From the NCBI GenBank assembly GCA_025175895.1, contig CM045994.1, positions 64,448,727 to 64,512,726 on the forward strand: a stretch of 64,000 nucleotides of DNA. The letters run 5' to 3'. A program made the translations under genes and the position numbers. This DNA comes from Wurfbainia villosa. Taxonomy: Eukaryota; Streptophyta; Magnoliopsida; Zingiberales; Zingiberaceae. The notes beneath the pieces are model-generated. The model was not told where the DNA came from and searched no databases. It saw only the letters and a program-made list of their open reading frames with translations. This document shows positions 33,604-44,658 of the stretch, one piece after another (the stretch's first letter is position 1; each line of letters opens with the position of its first letter).

Positions 33604-34558
33604 GCTTAGAGGAGCAGGGGCCGTGAGCAGGCGTTCTAGTTACCATGGTTGCTCGATCGTCTATCCGGACGAGTCCGGAGGCTCGATGATCGGCATTCTG
33701 ATTCATTGGTAGTCGATCCTATACAGAGATGAGTTCACCCGAGATAATGAGGGTATTATATATTTTCGAGGCAGATTATGTGTACCTCACCACCTCACGG
33801 TTATGGAGGAGTTACTACGGGAGGCACATCGCTCGATTCGCGATCCACCCAAAGTGAACCCGTATGTATCGAGATTTAAAGCGTTTGTATTGGTGGAGGG
33901 TATGAAGAAAGACATTGCGGATTTTGTAGCTAGATGTCCGATTTGTCACAGTCAAGGTGAGCACGAGACCAGGTGGATTACTTGAGAGGATTCCTATTCT
34001 ACGAGTGGAAGTGGGATCATATTACTATGGATTTTGTGATGGGTTTGCCTAGGACACGCGAGTCATGACGCGATTTGGGTAGTCGAGACCGACTAACCAA
34101 ATCCGCGCACTTCTTATCGATTCGGAAGACCGACTCTGGATCGGTTGGCGAGCTATATTGTCGGGAGATCATCGATTACCGCGGTGTTCCGTTGAGCATT
34201 ATATCGGATAGAGATCCCGTTTCACGTCTAGGTTCTCGCAAAGTCCGCAGCAGCTTTAGGCACACGACTGGTTTAATCTTGCATTCCATCCGCAGATGGA
34301 CGATGCGGCGGACCATTCGACACTAGAGGATTTCTTGAGGTCATGTGTTATAGATTTGGAGGCAATCGGGAGGATCATTTACCGTTAGTGGAATTCGCCT
34401 ACAATAGATTATCATTCTGGCTATCCAAATGGCCGTATGAGGCATTGTATGGTAGGCGGTTGTCGTACACCCACCCTCCGGGAGGAGGTTGGGGAGGCCC
34501 TTAGGACCCCGAGAGCCTGGGTGATGAGGCGAGAGTTGGTCCGCATTACTATCTCGAG
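33604..34558 (+). pseudogene. GY integrase
   Basis: Zinc-binding part 33800-33960: LLREAHRS, then MKKDIADFVARCPICHSQ, with the His-side sequence disturbed. Core: WDHITMDFVMGLPRT near 34010-34055, DRLTKSAHFL near 34087-34115, and SIISDRDP near 34193-34225 (second catalytic Asp). The Glu region near 34290-34330 is distorted. Only nine CAG trinucleotides were counted in 33601-34500, against 21 in the intact 32941-33510. Confidence 0.78.
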
Positions 34559-35041
34559 ATGACAGAGGCGCAGGATCGCCAGAAGAGTTATGCAGATCGT
34601 AGACGGAGACCTTTGGAGTTCTCTGTTGGTGATCATGTATTCTTGCGAGTTTCACCCACGAAAGGGGTGAAGAGGTTTGGACTCCGTGGTAAGCTTGCTC
34701 CTAGATATATCGGTCCGTTTGAGATTTTGGAGAGGATCGGAGCAGTTGCTTATCGTCTAGCGCTACCACCATCTTTGACGAGTATACACGATGTATTCCA
34801 TGTGTCTATGCTGAGGAAGTATGTGCCAGATTCTACACATATTCTATCAGATGTATCAGGTTCCATTCAACCTGATGCTACATCTGTGGAGGTTGTGCAG
34901 TTTTGGATTTCAAAGAACAGCGATTCTTGGAACAAGGTTGTGCGACTTGTCAAGGTCGGGTGGAGTCACCACACCGACGAGGAGGCTACTTGGGAGCTCG
35001 AGGAAAAGATCAGAGCTCAATACCCCCACTTGTTTACTTAA
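34559..35041 (+). pseudogene. GY integrase C-terminus and chromodomain
   Basis: 160 open residues to a natural TAA. QDRQKSYADRRRRPLEFSVGDHVFLRVSPTKGVKRFG is the integrase C-terminal (GPY/F-type) region with KLAPRYIGPFEILERIG. DVFHVSMLRKYVPD follows, and the last 55 residues (VVRLVKVGWSHHTDEEATWELEEKIRAQYPHLF) form a chromodomain. Chromodomains of this clade direct integration toward marked heterochromatin, which fits the repeat-only surroundings. The Met is internal to the polyprotein, not a real start. Confidence 0.9.
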
Positions 35042-35126
35042 GGTACGTGAGGTATATTTTCAGTACTTATGGTATTTCTTACTCGTTGTGCATCTGAGTA
35101 GGAAATTTGGGGACCAAATTTTAATT

Positions 35127-35138
35127 AGTGGGGGAGAA
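35127..35138 (+). other. GY polypurine tract
   Basis: AGTGGGGGAGAA directly before TGTTAAATAC of the 3' LTR, a typical plus-strand primer for this clade. Confidence 0.85.
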
Positions 35139-37734
35139 TGTTAAATACTGGAAAATTTAAAAAAAAAATAGTAAATTAAATGGCCAAATAATTGAGGAAA
35201 TAATCCTGGAAATTTTTCGGGATTTTTAGGAATTTTTCTGAAATTTTTCTGGGTTTAAACGGACTCCGTACGAGATTTCTACGGGGATAAAATAACTAGG
35301 CTTTATTTAAGGGGTATTAACCTAAACCGGAAACCCTAATTTCTATTTTATATTTCTTTTTTTCCTTTCCCCGCCGCGACTTCCTTTGTTCGGCAGTTTT
35401 TCTTTCGCGAGCACCGCCGCGCTCGACGCAAGCCCCTTCTCCTTTGGCGCGATCGCCGGCCGTTCCTTTGCCGTCCGACCTTGAGGTTGCGCTGCCGTCG
35501 ACGCTCGCAGTCGCCGACGCCGAGCCTTGCGGTCGCCTCTTCTTTCCCCAAGCGCCGCTGCCCTTCCCGGTGCCCAGGCTGCCGGCTTCTCTTCCTTGCC
35601 TCAGACCGCAGCACGAGCCGCTCTCTACTTGCTGTACGAGAGTCCTACGGTCGGCCGTCGCCAAGGCGTCGGTGGTCGGAGCAAGAGTATTAGGGCAGCG
35701 ACAGATTTTTCTCCGGTGAACCGAGCGGCTGGTAGGCGCCCATCACAGGTATAACTTGAATTAACTTTTATCTGTTGTTGGTTGATTCGGTGGATTTCCT
35801 TGGAGGAATAGTCATTAAGTTTGTCCGAGGGCTTGTGGGTGTCGTGCGGTTAGAGTTGGATGTGGTCGGCTGTGGATTTGGGGGGGGGTTGTTAGCTGAG
35901 AGGGCTGTGGAGGATTGTAAATGGCTGTGAATAATGTTGAGCCGCTGTAAATTGACTTGGAGATCTGATTTGGGAAAGGATTGGTTTTCGGTGGAATTTC
36001 TGGGGCGGGTGAGCTTGATTGGTCGATTTGGGTTGATTCCGGAGTTATTCGGTTGATCGGTATGGTTCGGAGGATATGGGATTTGGGTGATATTGTTTGA
36101 TCTTGAGGATATCTTTGTAAGTGATGAATTAGGTTAATTGATTTGGAAATTGGTTTGGGTTAATTGGGTTATAAAAGAAATCGATTAATTATTCGATTTG
36201 TTGTTGAATTGTATATTTTGTGCTTGACTATAATTACGCTATATACGAGTTTGATCCTGAGTGTCCCGATCGTGGCGATTGATTTCTTCTTGCGGATATA
36301 TATTCAGGCGGGTATTTTGACTTAACGTTTAGATTAAGTCAAATTGATATGCTAGTTAGGATAGCTTACAATAATTTTTCATGTTTATATGCCTAGTATG
36401 TTTTTGGTGCCTACTAGATACATGCATGTGATAGGATATGATTATATTTACCTGTTTGATTTGGATCATAGTATTGGATTAGGGATATGTACATATTGGT
36501 TGTACATATCATTCGGATAGGTATTTTGAGTAGGATTTACATGCTTTAGTATCATGCACCATTTTCGCATGATTGCATGCTAGCTGGACGGGGTTCCATT
36601 ATTGTTGAGCCCGCAGCTAGTTACATGGCCTGCACACACTGCCACTCATGGGTTAGTGGTACATCAGGAGGGTGTGTGCAGTTGCTCTGTCAGGCTCCGC
36701 TGGTCCGCTCATGGGTAGCGATGAGGCAGCATGGTAGCGGGCAGGGATCCCTCCTCTGGCCTATGACACCAGGAGATGAGAGCTTAGCTCCCCCACTATG
36801 TTTGGGGCAGGAGGATAGGTGTACTCCGACAGCATCCTGTCCACTCGGTCACTCAGGAGCAGTGATGGCAGAGTGCACAGTTGTCATAGCCCTACCCACT
36901 CGGCTTCACCATTGCGTGTGAGGCGGCTGACTGGCGTCAGGGGTGACCATGTCATTGGCACGGCATGCACTTTGCATAGATTGCATTTGTACTGTGTTTG
37001 CTGCATTTTTATTGATGCCTTGGATGTGCATATGATTGTCATGCATACAGGATACATGCTTATATATGATCAGGACTTTATTACTTCTAGTCAGGCACAT
37101 GCTCCTATATCAGGGTAGGAGATTCAGGTAAGTACAGTCATTTTGTATTTCTTGCTTGCATACCCTATTTATGTGAGACTGTACTGGCATGATATTTTTA
37201 TTGTTAGCTATACCTGATTTTGCATATCTACTATACCCGCAGAGTTCTTTGAACTCACCCCGTTGGTTTATATCTATTTCAGGATGAAGCTATCAGGAGA
37301 GTGCAGTTGCCGGACCCCCCCACTCGTCGTAAAGTTTTGATTTGGATATTTGTTTTTACGGTATTTGGATATTTTGGTTAGAGGACATGTATAGGTTTGG
37401 AGATTGATTTTGTATTTGGTTTTGGTGTCCTTATGGACCTTATTTGGATTTTGGTTTGGTTGGATTTTGTTGAGTATTCCTGCCCAGATGGCAGAAGGGG
37501 TAAGTCTATTTATTTTAGACTGTTTGTCATTTATTTTGGATGATGGCCTGAGGCCAAATTATATAACTGCGTGTGAGTTTGGATTCCGGTCGTGTTGACC
37601 GATGTATAGTGGCCGTGTAGGCCTTGTATGTAAAATTTGGATTGTCACCCGTACAGGGGAGATGCTGCCGGATTTTCGTCTGGTGGGGTCTCCTTTATTG
37701 TAACGACCGGGCCCCTGTTGACGGAATTCATTGA
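35139..37734 (+). repeat. GY 3' LTR
   Basis: Partner of 27415-29934. It retains more CAG/CTG sites than the 5' copy. The last ~37 bases (37698-37734, containing GTAACGACCGGGCCC) do not match the end of the 5' LTR (CTTGGCGTGACA), although the expected duplication CTTAC follows at 37735. The terminus is therefore odd. Confidence 0.88.
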
Positions 37735-38457
37735 CTTACTCTTATAGTGCCCAAATTCCCTACACTCAAAATACATAATATTATTTTTATTTTGAATTAC
37801 GGTGTTTGAGTTATCTAAGTCAATGGAGGCTGGAATCGGATTTTGAGCTTCTTCATCTTGCCTGGATGTCGAAGCTTCTTCTTGGTGTTGATCCGGTGAT
37901 CTAATCTCCTCCCTCTCAATCCTAGAGGTGGAGGTCTCCTCCGATTCTACTTCCTCTTCCTCCTTGGATGTTGAGGGTCTCTCAACCTCCAAGTCCTCAC
38001 TTCCTTGTGAGGATGATGTGCTTGCCTCTTCGGTCCCTTCCTCTTGGACCGGTGATGGACTTTCATGAAGCTTGGCCAAATCGCTCCAAAGCTCTTTTAC
38101 ATCTATATAATTACCTAGGCTACACAAGAAGTCATTAGGAATTAAATCAAAAATAAATTCGATTACCTTCTTGCTTTTCTCAAATTGTTGGAGTTGCTCC
38201 TCACTCCATCTCTTCTTTTTGAGGAAGCCACCTTTTGGTTCTCTTGGATACTCAAATCCTTCCATTAATATGAACCATTCCTCAAAACCCTTCATCATAA
38301 AAAAATCTTCAATTCTTCTCTTCCATGAATTGAAGCCTTCTCATCCATAGAAAGCATAAGGGATCGGTGTGTTGATGTCTCATCCTAATTATTCTTGGAC
38401 TTCAATCTTCACCCTCTAGCGTGCTCCCTTAGTTGTTAAACCTTGAAGAGCGACCTC
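37735..38457 (-). pseudogene. N1 gag, N-terminal part, and short leader
   Basis: Read leftward: PIPYAFYG, an in-frame TGA, GFNSWKRRIEDFFMMKGFEEWFILMEGFEYP, FDLIPNDFLCSLGNYIDVKELWSDLAKLHES (a SIRE-type gag core), an extended Glu/Ser-rich low-complexity region (EEGTEEASTSSSQG and similar), and a zinc-knuckle start YFECREFGHYKSK whose first Cys is Tyr. GY interrupts at that zinc knuckle; the sequence resumes at 27414. The leader between gag and PBS is only about 100 bases. Confidence 0.82.
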
Positions 38458-38469
38458 GCTCTGATACCA
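38458..38469 (-). other. N1 primer-binding site
   Basis: GCTCTGATACCA, reverse complement of TGGTATCAGAGC, two bases from the N1 5' LTR. Confidence 0.9.
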
Positions 38470-38471
38470 CT

Positions 38472-39922
38472 TGTAGGGGATCGTTGGAACGCTAGAGGGG
38501 GAGTGAATAGCGCGGAGCTAGGCGTGATGGAATTCTTTCGCGTGTTCGTCTACAAACTTCATTAGCGTAGCGGAATATAGATAATAATAACAATAGATAA
38601 TCACACAAGAACACAAGAATATAACGTGGTTCGGAACCGAATGGTTCCTACTCCACTGATCGAGCTCTAAAGAACTCTAGCGATGCCACAAACACCACTA
38701 AGCAATAAACTCCTTCTCGACAACACGTCGGAGGTGGAGAAACCTCTTACAATAGTTTACAACAATAAACTAAATACAACAGGCAATTATAATGAAATAC
38801 AATGCAATACAAGTAAAGAAAATACTTTACGAATGCCTTTGGATTGCTTGCTTTTGGTTGCTTGAAGAATGGCCTTGGAGACCCTGATTTGCAGCAACAA
38901 ATTGCCACAAGGATGCTCAAGAACCATGGCTTTTTCCTCCTTCACGAGCTCCATTTAAAGCTTTTACCTGTGCTGGAAAATGCCGATCAGTCGACTGATC
39001 GAGACCATCAGTCGACTGATGCCACTGTTGTCGTGAGACAACGGCTAGATCCACGCTTGAAAAATCCAACAGATCTATCATCAGTCGACTGATTATGACC
39101 ATCAGTCGACTGATCATGCCATCACTCGACTGCTGACCGTAGTGGTCGAGTGAGATTCCATTCTGTACTCCAAAACCCGAGCACCCGGTCGGTGATCACA
39201 CGATCGGTCGGATCGCTTCGGCCGATCAATCATTGCCTTCCTCTGGCGTCATTTGCTAAACGATTCCTGATCAAACCCTAGTTGACTCTCACCAATCGAC
39301 TGCCATATGGCACCAGTCGACTGGCACACCTCAAAAATGAGGTTTTAGCCCAAGTATGGTTCCCCTATACTTGCTAGACCACCCTTAGCCTAGACCTAAG
39401 CTTTCTAGCCACCTCCATCAGGCTCACACCTCTCGGATCCCTCCAAGTCATCCATGACTTGTTCATCCATCGCGCTAGCCTTCAGGTGCTTCCATCGGCT
39501 ATGTCATGCTAACGGTGTATACATCGCCAAGGCACATTGGACTTATGCCGCCAAGACTCCGCTTAGACTTTACGTCGTCAACCATTGGACTTATGCTGCC
39601 AAGACTCCCGCTTGGACTTTACGCCGCCAATATCAAACCCCTTGGACTTCTCAATTGCTAAGACTCAAGCTTGGACTTTCCCTTGCCAACCCATGTTGGA
39701 CTTTTCATGCCAAGACCCATGCTTGGACTTTTCCTTGCTAAGTACTCAAGACTTGGACTTTCCAAATGCCAAGTGTCCCACTTGGACTTTCCATGCCAAG
39801 TACTCAAGACTTGGACTTTCCCATGACAATCACATTGTCATATGTTTTTGTCGAACATCAAAACATCTCTCGAGTCAAGCTCGAGTCCTGGTCAATCGTG
39901 ACTTGGGCCGATTGCACCAACA
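38472..39922 (-). repeat. N1 5' LTR
   Basis: 1,451 bases; plus-sense ends TGTAGGGGATCG and GCACCAACA. Its minus-strand start (TGTTGGTGCAATCG, then ACTCGAG-rich sequence) matches N2's 3' LTR start at 52782. It holds four perfect ATCAGTCGACTGAT palindromes (38985-39114) and an array of TTGGACTTT..GCCAAG units (about 39530-39830). The flanking AATTT (39923-39927) may be one copy of its target duplication. Confidence 0.85.
38985..39114. repeat. Cluster of four ATCAGTCGACTGAT palindromes
   Basis: Perfect 14- to 16-base palindromes at 38985-39000, 39007-39020, 39080-39093 and 39101-39114. Diverged versions lie in the N2 LTR (around 53450-53790) and the SR2 LTR (about 54955-55000). Confidence 0.85.
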
Positions 39923-40570
39923 AATTTATCTAAGGACAAACCTAGGAACAACAACTCTAGACCTATTTTACCTAGGGAGAGTATTAGGAGGATAAAAGAG
40001 AATTTAGGCATTAACCCTAAGAAGGGTAAACACATGCCTAAGAAGAAGAGTCCCTCCCAAAAGATTAATGAAAAATCAAAATTGGAAAAATTAGAATTAG
40101 AGAACCAAGTCTTGAGGACAAGGCTTAAAAAATTGGAAAAGACCCTATCAAAAATGACAAACTCATTTAAAGGGTCTAATGATCAAAATCCAAGACCTAT
40201 GAGACAAGAACCGTCCAAGGGCAAGAAAGGTTTGGGTCATAGACCTAAGTCCTACCATAATATTCCATTTGATTATGGAACTAAATCTAGGTCTAGAAAA
40301 ACCAAGGTTAATAGGGAAGTTATCCCTAAGATTAACCATGGTGTGTGTCTAGTGGCTAAAAACTCAAGGAAATCTAAGGTAGCCACTAAGAAGGTTACTA
40401 GGGAAGCAATCCCTAAGGTTAACCTTGAAAAGACCCAAATGACTAAGACTTCAAAGCCAAAAAGGGTCATTAGGAAGGTATCTAGGGAAGCTATCCCTAG
40501 TGAATACCTTGTTAACCCAAGGAGCTCCAATAAGTATTGGGTTCCTAGGAGCATGATCGATTCACGCTAG
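39923..40570 (+). pseudogene. N2 gag, C-terminal part
   Basis: Plus-strand gag fragment starting at the N1 boundary: NLSKDKPRNN, RPILPRESIRRIKENLGINPKK, MPKKKSPSQKINEKSKLEKLELENQVLRTRLKKLEKTL (predicted coiled coil), a basic Lys/Arg-rich region with repeated REVIPKI/REAIPKV motifs, and YWVPRSMIDSR before a TAG. The same order occurs in N1. The N-terminal gag half would lie left of N1, outside the window. No protease follows, unlike SR1. Confidence 0.82.
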
Positions 40571-40575
40571 ATGGG

Positions 40576-40580
40576 TTAGG
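40576..40580. other. Target-site duplication of soloC (TTAGG), left copy
   Basis: TTAGG at 40576-40580 and 51198-51202 flanks the LTR exactly. Confidence 0.93.
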
Positions 40581-41513
40581 TGTAGGGATTTTTTTATGCA
40601 AAATAGCATATGCGCAACGGAAAAAATAGGATCCCTTCCAAGTGATCCTTGCAAAAGAAAACCTTGTACAAAAAAATAAAAAAAAACTTATCTTATAGGA
40701 GAAAATTACCTTTGTTGCGTGCCCTTTTTAATCCCGCTTCTCCTTGGGTTTGTTGGATCTTTCAGCACGTTCAAATGTCTGTGCCTCTATATGTATCCAC
40801 ACGAGCAAGCTCTTGTCTCACAAAAGAAACTAGAAGAGCTCTCCTTTACTTCTTGCTAGAGAAGTCCCTAAAGGAGAGGAAGGTAGGGAAAAAGAGAAAG
40901 GAAGAAGAAGACCACTCTTCTTGCTAGCCTACACTCACAAAAACCACACAACCAAAGCCTCTCACCACCAAGCTCTCTCCAAGCCTCAAGCTTCCACCTA
41001 TTTGGCCGGCCACCCCATGGAGTGTTTTATAGGATTGAAAAAACCTTTCACCTCCTATCACATTCAATGCAATCAATTGCATTGAAAAATAATTGGCCGG
41101 CCACATGTGGAGAAATTCCAAAGGTCAAAACCCTTTGTCTCCTTCCACCTCATCAAGCTTAGGTGGCATGCTTATGTGGCATGCTTATGTGGCATTCATG
41201 CATGTTGAATTAATCTTATTAATTCAATAAGCTTATGTTATCATATTGAATTAATCTCATTAAATCAATAAGGTAACATATTGAATTAATCTTATTAAAT
41301 CAATTAAGCTTAGGCTATCATGATAACATATTTATTTAATCTTATTAAATTAATAAGCTTAGCATATTGAATTAATCTCATTAAATCAACAAGCTAAAAT
41401 TCTCATTAAGCTTAAAGTCCAAAAACCATTTTGTACTTAAGCTTATTCCCAAATTATTCTAGTCAAACTAGAATGCACTAATTCTTCTAATCATTATGCT
41501 CTTTGTGTGTGAC
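40581..41513 (-). repeat. soloC: solo LTR of family C, left part
   Basis: TGTAGGGATTTTT.. matches the C LTR from 59210. It is interrupted by SR1 and resumes at 50254. Both termini are present with a duplication but no internal region, so it is a solo LTR left by recombination between two LTRs. It contains the degenerate TTGAATTAATCTTATTAA repeats (41205-41400). Confidence 0.93.
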
Positions 41514-42633
41514 TGTTGGATCGATCGGATCGCTAGAGGGGGAGGGGGGTGAATAGCGATAGAAACTTTTTAGTACGAATTTGTTTTTTAAAAAAAAACT
41601 TATATGCAGCGGAAAGATAAACAAAACAAAAAGTAAAGGAGACAATAGACACAAGAGATTTACTTGGTTCGTAGCCGAAGGCTACTACTCCAAGTCCCTA
41701 GTGGTCCTTGACCACGTACGGAGGGCAAACTACTAAAGAACTCCCCCTCATTGGAGGTAGGAGTTAGACGGATACAAAAAGCTCGAGATAGAAGGACACT
41801 CCCCCTCTCCTCGTTATAATGAAACCTTTACTAAAAGGAATAAACTAAAATACAATTTAGAACTTTCGTTACCGACGACTTTAAAGGTTGGAGGTTGAAG
41901 CTCTAGTCGTCGTCTCGGCAGCACTTCATCGTAGGGATGTCAGAGAGTTGGAGCGTATCGGAAGCACTTGGAAGCTTTTTAATTGATGAAAAACCCTAGG
42001 TTTGGCCCTCCTTTTATAGCCTTTGAGCCCCTCATCGAATGAGTCTTTAGCCAATCACAAATGGGCACAAAACCCCTTGAAAAATGGTGATAACTCTTGA
42101 CTACTCGAGGCTGATCCTTTGACCGGATCGGTGATGGCCATCATCGATCGGTGATGGCGGCATCGATCGATTCGACCTTCGACGATCATTGTTTGTGGCG
42201 ATCGAGTCCTCCAGTGCGGTCGTGATGCTAGCTGCAAGGCAAGGTTAGCTCAACAAAAACATAATTTCGATGGTCGTCGACCATCCGATCTTGACCTAGA
42301 CCATCTATAAGAAGTCTTTGGTCGGATCTACGCTTAAGATCATCCCTGTAAAGAGGATACGACCTTACTTACGCTTGCACACACGAGCTTACCTCAGTAC
42401 TTACGTGTTGCTTTTGCTTCCGGCCTTCCACTCAATTCCTTCGACTCCCTCCGAAGTCTCTTGAGTGTCGCCCGACCACCGCGGCTTCCTCCGGGTGTCG
42501 CTAGCCTTCAGCTCCAGCGTTGAGACTTTTCTGCACACTTGATTTAGCTCATGAGATAACAATATATGCTTAACTTTGTATCGTTTGCTTTAATCAAAAC
42601 TTAGGTTCGACTTAGGTGCCTACTGCACCAACA
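41514..42633 (-). repeat. SR1 3' LTR
   Basis: Plus-sense TGTTGGATCGATC..GCACCAACA. Against 49157-50248 it is nearly identical, except for one extra ~28-base piece near 41770-41795 and a scrambled stretch at 42110-42230 (49735-49845 in the partner), where GATCGATGG-rich sequence differs in both copies. Confidence 0.94.
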
Positions 42634-43541
42634 ATCTCCCCCTTTTTGATTTATGGCAAACCCACATACAAAGTTAAGTAAATAGCAAGCATGAAGAGTA
42701 ATAATGTGCATGAGAAACAAAAAAATATGAAGATTAAGTTGGAGTAGTAAGGATTTTCTTCAAGTACTCCCCTTGAAGAAACCTCCCCCTTGACCGAGGG
42801 TGAGTCTTGAAGAAAGACCGTAATCCTCCCCCTTGAGGGTTGCTTTAAGTAATTAACATTACTTAAAGTTGGCCTTAGTAAAATGTTTTAGTTAAGCCCT
42901 TTCTCCCCCTTAAGTAAAACATTAACGACATAAAGGTTAAAAAATAAGTTTAAGTAAAACGTAGATGGCACAAATAAGTTTAAGTTAAGAATTCTTTGGC
43001 CTTTTGGTAAAAGTTAACTAAGTTTTAACTTTTGGTTTAAATATGAAGTAAGAGTTAAGTTATCAAAAAAAATTTTGACCCCTTAACTTTGGCTTTTTTC
43101 TCCCCCTTTTGCCGTATATCGAAAAGAGTAAGGGGTGTGTGGAAAACAAAATAAGTGTTAAATTTAAAGTCCAAGCATGTTCCCCATTTTTTATAAAAAA
43201 AAATAATATACTGAAAATAAGCTCATCTATAAAATGTTCGACTCATATTTGGCTTGATTGATATGTAAGATCAACCAGTCCTGGTCAGAGTCGGTTAGTA
43301 TGTATGATTATACTCCGTGGTTCATAGCGATGCACTAGCTCTACATCTAGAACCAGGAGTAAGGTCCTAACATCTCACGTCCATCTACGTGGCTAAGTAC
43401 ACAAACACATTAGTCCTATGTGTTGTGAGATGTACTGGCTCCTTAAATCTATAGGTGCATGATATCTAAGGTATGTCCTATGCTAGTTCCATAAAAATGA
43501 AATTAAAGAAATAGTAGTAAGAAAATATAATTTGCAAGTTC
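42634..43541 (-). other. SR1 polypurine tract and 3' untranslated region
   Basis: The complement of ATCTCCCCCTTTTTG (42634-42648) is the polypurine tract beside the LTR. The remaining 900 bases have no coding frame; they contain short direct repeats of AAGTTTAAGTTAA type and several CTCCCCCTT blocks (purine-rich in element sense). Confidence 0.75.
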
Positions 43542-44658
43542 CTATTCTACTACGCACATGCCCAATTTTCGTCTCAAGAGACTAAATTCGGCTTCGGGTA
43601 GTGGTTTAGTAAACAGGTCTGCTAGGTTAGACTTCGAGTCAACATATTCGAGGTGTATGGAGCCGTTAGCTACATGTTCTCGAATGAAATGGTGTTTTAC
43701 CTCTATATGCTTTGTCCTTGAATGGCATATAGGGTTCTTAGTTAGATTTATCGAACTTATGTTGTCTACAAAAATTTTAGTTTTGGTGAAGTCCAACCTA
43801 AAGTCTCGGAGAGTGTGCTTCATCCAAAGAAGCTGAGTTACACACTCACCCATCGCAAGCGTATTCGGCCGGTGGTAGATAAGGCAACACAATGTTGCTT
43901 CCTCTGCACCAACTTACTAGACTCGTAGAGTAGTTGACAACAACCACTCGTGCTCTTTCTATCGAGTTTACTACGGCATAATCTGAATCGGAGTAGCCGA
44001 TTAGTTCGAACTCGTAGATCTAGGGTACCAAATACCAGCGTTAAGTGTACCCTTAAGATATCTAAGGATACGCTTAACTAGGGTTAGGTGAGACTCCTTA
44101 GCACGGTTTGAAAACAGCGCACATACTTCTACTGCGAATAGGATGTCGGGTTGGCTCGCAGTTAAGTATATAGGAGACTTCCTATCGCGCTCCTATAGTA
44201 CTTTAAGTCAATGGACTTACTTTCAGGGTCTTCTCCTATGTTAACATTAATCGCCATTGGGGTGTTTATTATCTTAGCGTCTTGCATTCCAAATCTTTTA
44301 ATTAACTCCTTAGTGTATTTCTGTTGATATAGGTATATACCATCCTTAGTTTGTTTAATTTGTAGACCTAAAAAGAAACTTAACTCGCCTACCAAGTTCA
44401 TTTCGAACTCACTTTCCATGAGTGAAACGAACTCGTTTAGTAAGGCTGAGTTAGAGGTTCCAAAAATTATATCGTCTACGTAAATTTGAGCTATGAATAT
44501 TTCTTTACCTAAGATTTTTACGAAGAGAGTTGGGTCAACTAAGCCTTGGTTAAACCCTTTTGACTTAAGATGGATTGAAAGTCTCTCGTACCAAGCTCGA
44601 GGAGCTTGTTTAAGTCCATAGAGAGCTTTCTTAAGTTTTAGAACATGGTCGGGCTTAT
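43542..44658 (-). pseudogene. SR1 reverse transcriptase C-terminal half and RNase H
   Basis: The minus strand continues RT after a frame break near 44670: KLKKALYGLKQAPRAWYERLS, IYVDDIIFG (catalytic Asp pair near 44465-44485), FEMNLVGELSFFLGLQIKQT, KYYRSAIGSLLYT (44162-44419). RNase H is broken near 43900-44160 and resumes with KIFVDNISSINLTKNPICHSRTKHIEVKHHFIRE and SKSNLADLFTKPL, closing at 43542. The motifs match the SIRE group. Confidence 0.88.

Larger units (their letters stand above)
27415..37734 (+). mobile_element. GY: Ty3-gypsy chromovirus (Tekay-like) inserted in N1 gag
   Basis: About 10.3 kb, flanked by CTTAC (27410-27414 and 37735-37739). Two LTRs of about 2.5 kb, PBS, gag, protease, RT, RNase H, integrase and a C-terminal chromodomain occur in that order; RT before integrase defines gypsy and the chromodomain defines chromoviruses. 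The polyprotein is broken by many small indels, but the AT-rich parts of the two LTRs are almost identical, which suggests recent insertion. Confidence 0.93.

Noticed and set aside
37740..38298. Host gene encoding an acidic Ser/Glu-rich protein
   Set aside because: It ends in a zinc knuckle, continues across GY into gag at 27414, and is bounded by a PBS and LTR, so it is N1 gag.
38985..39114. CRISPR-like regularly spaced palindromes
   Set aside because: Spacing is irregular, there are no unique spacers of constant length, and the setting is a plant LTR.
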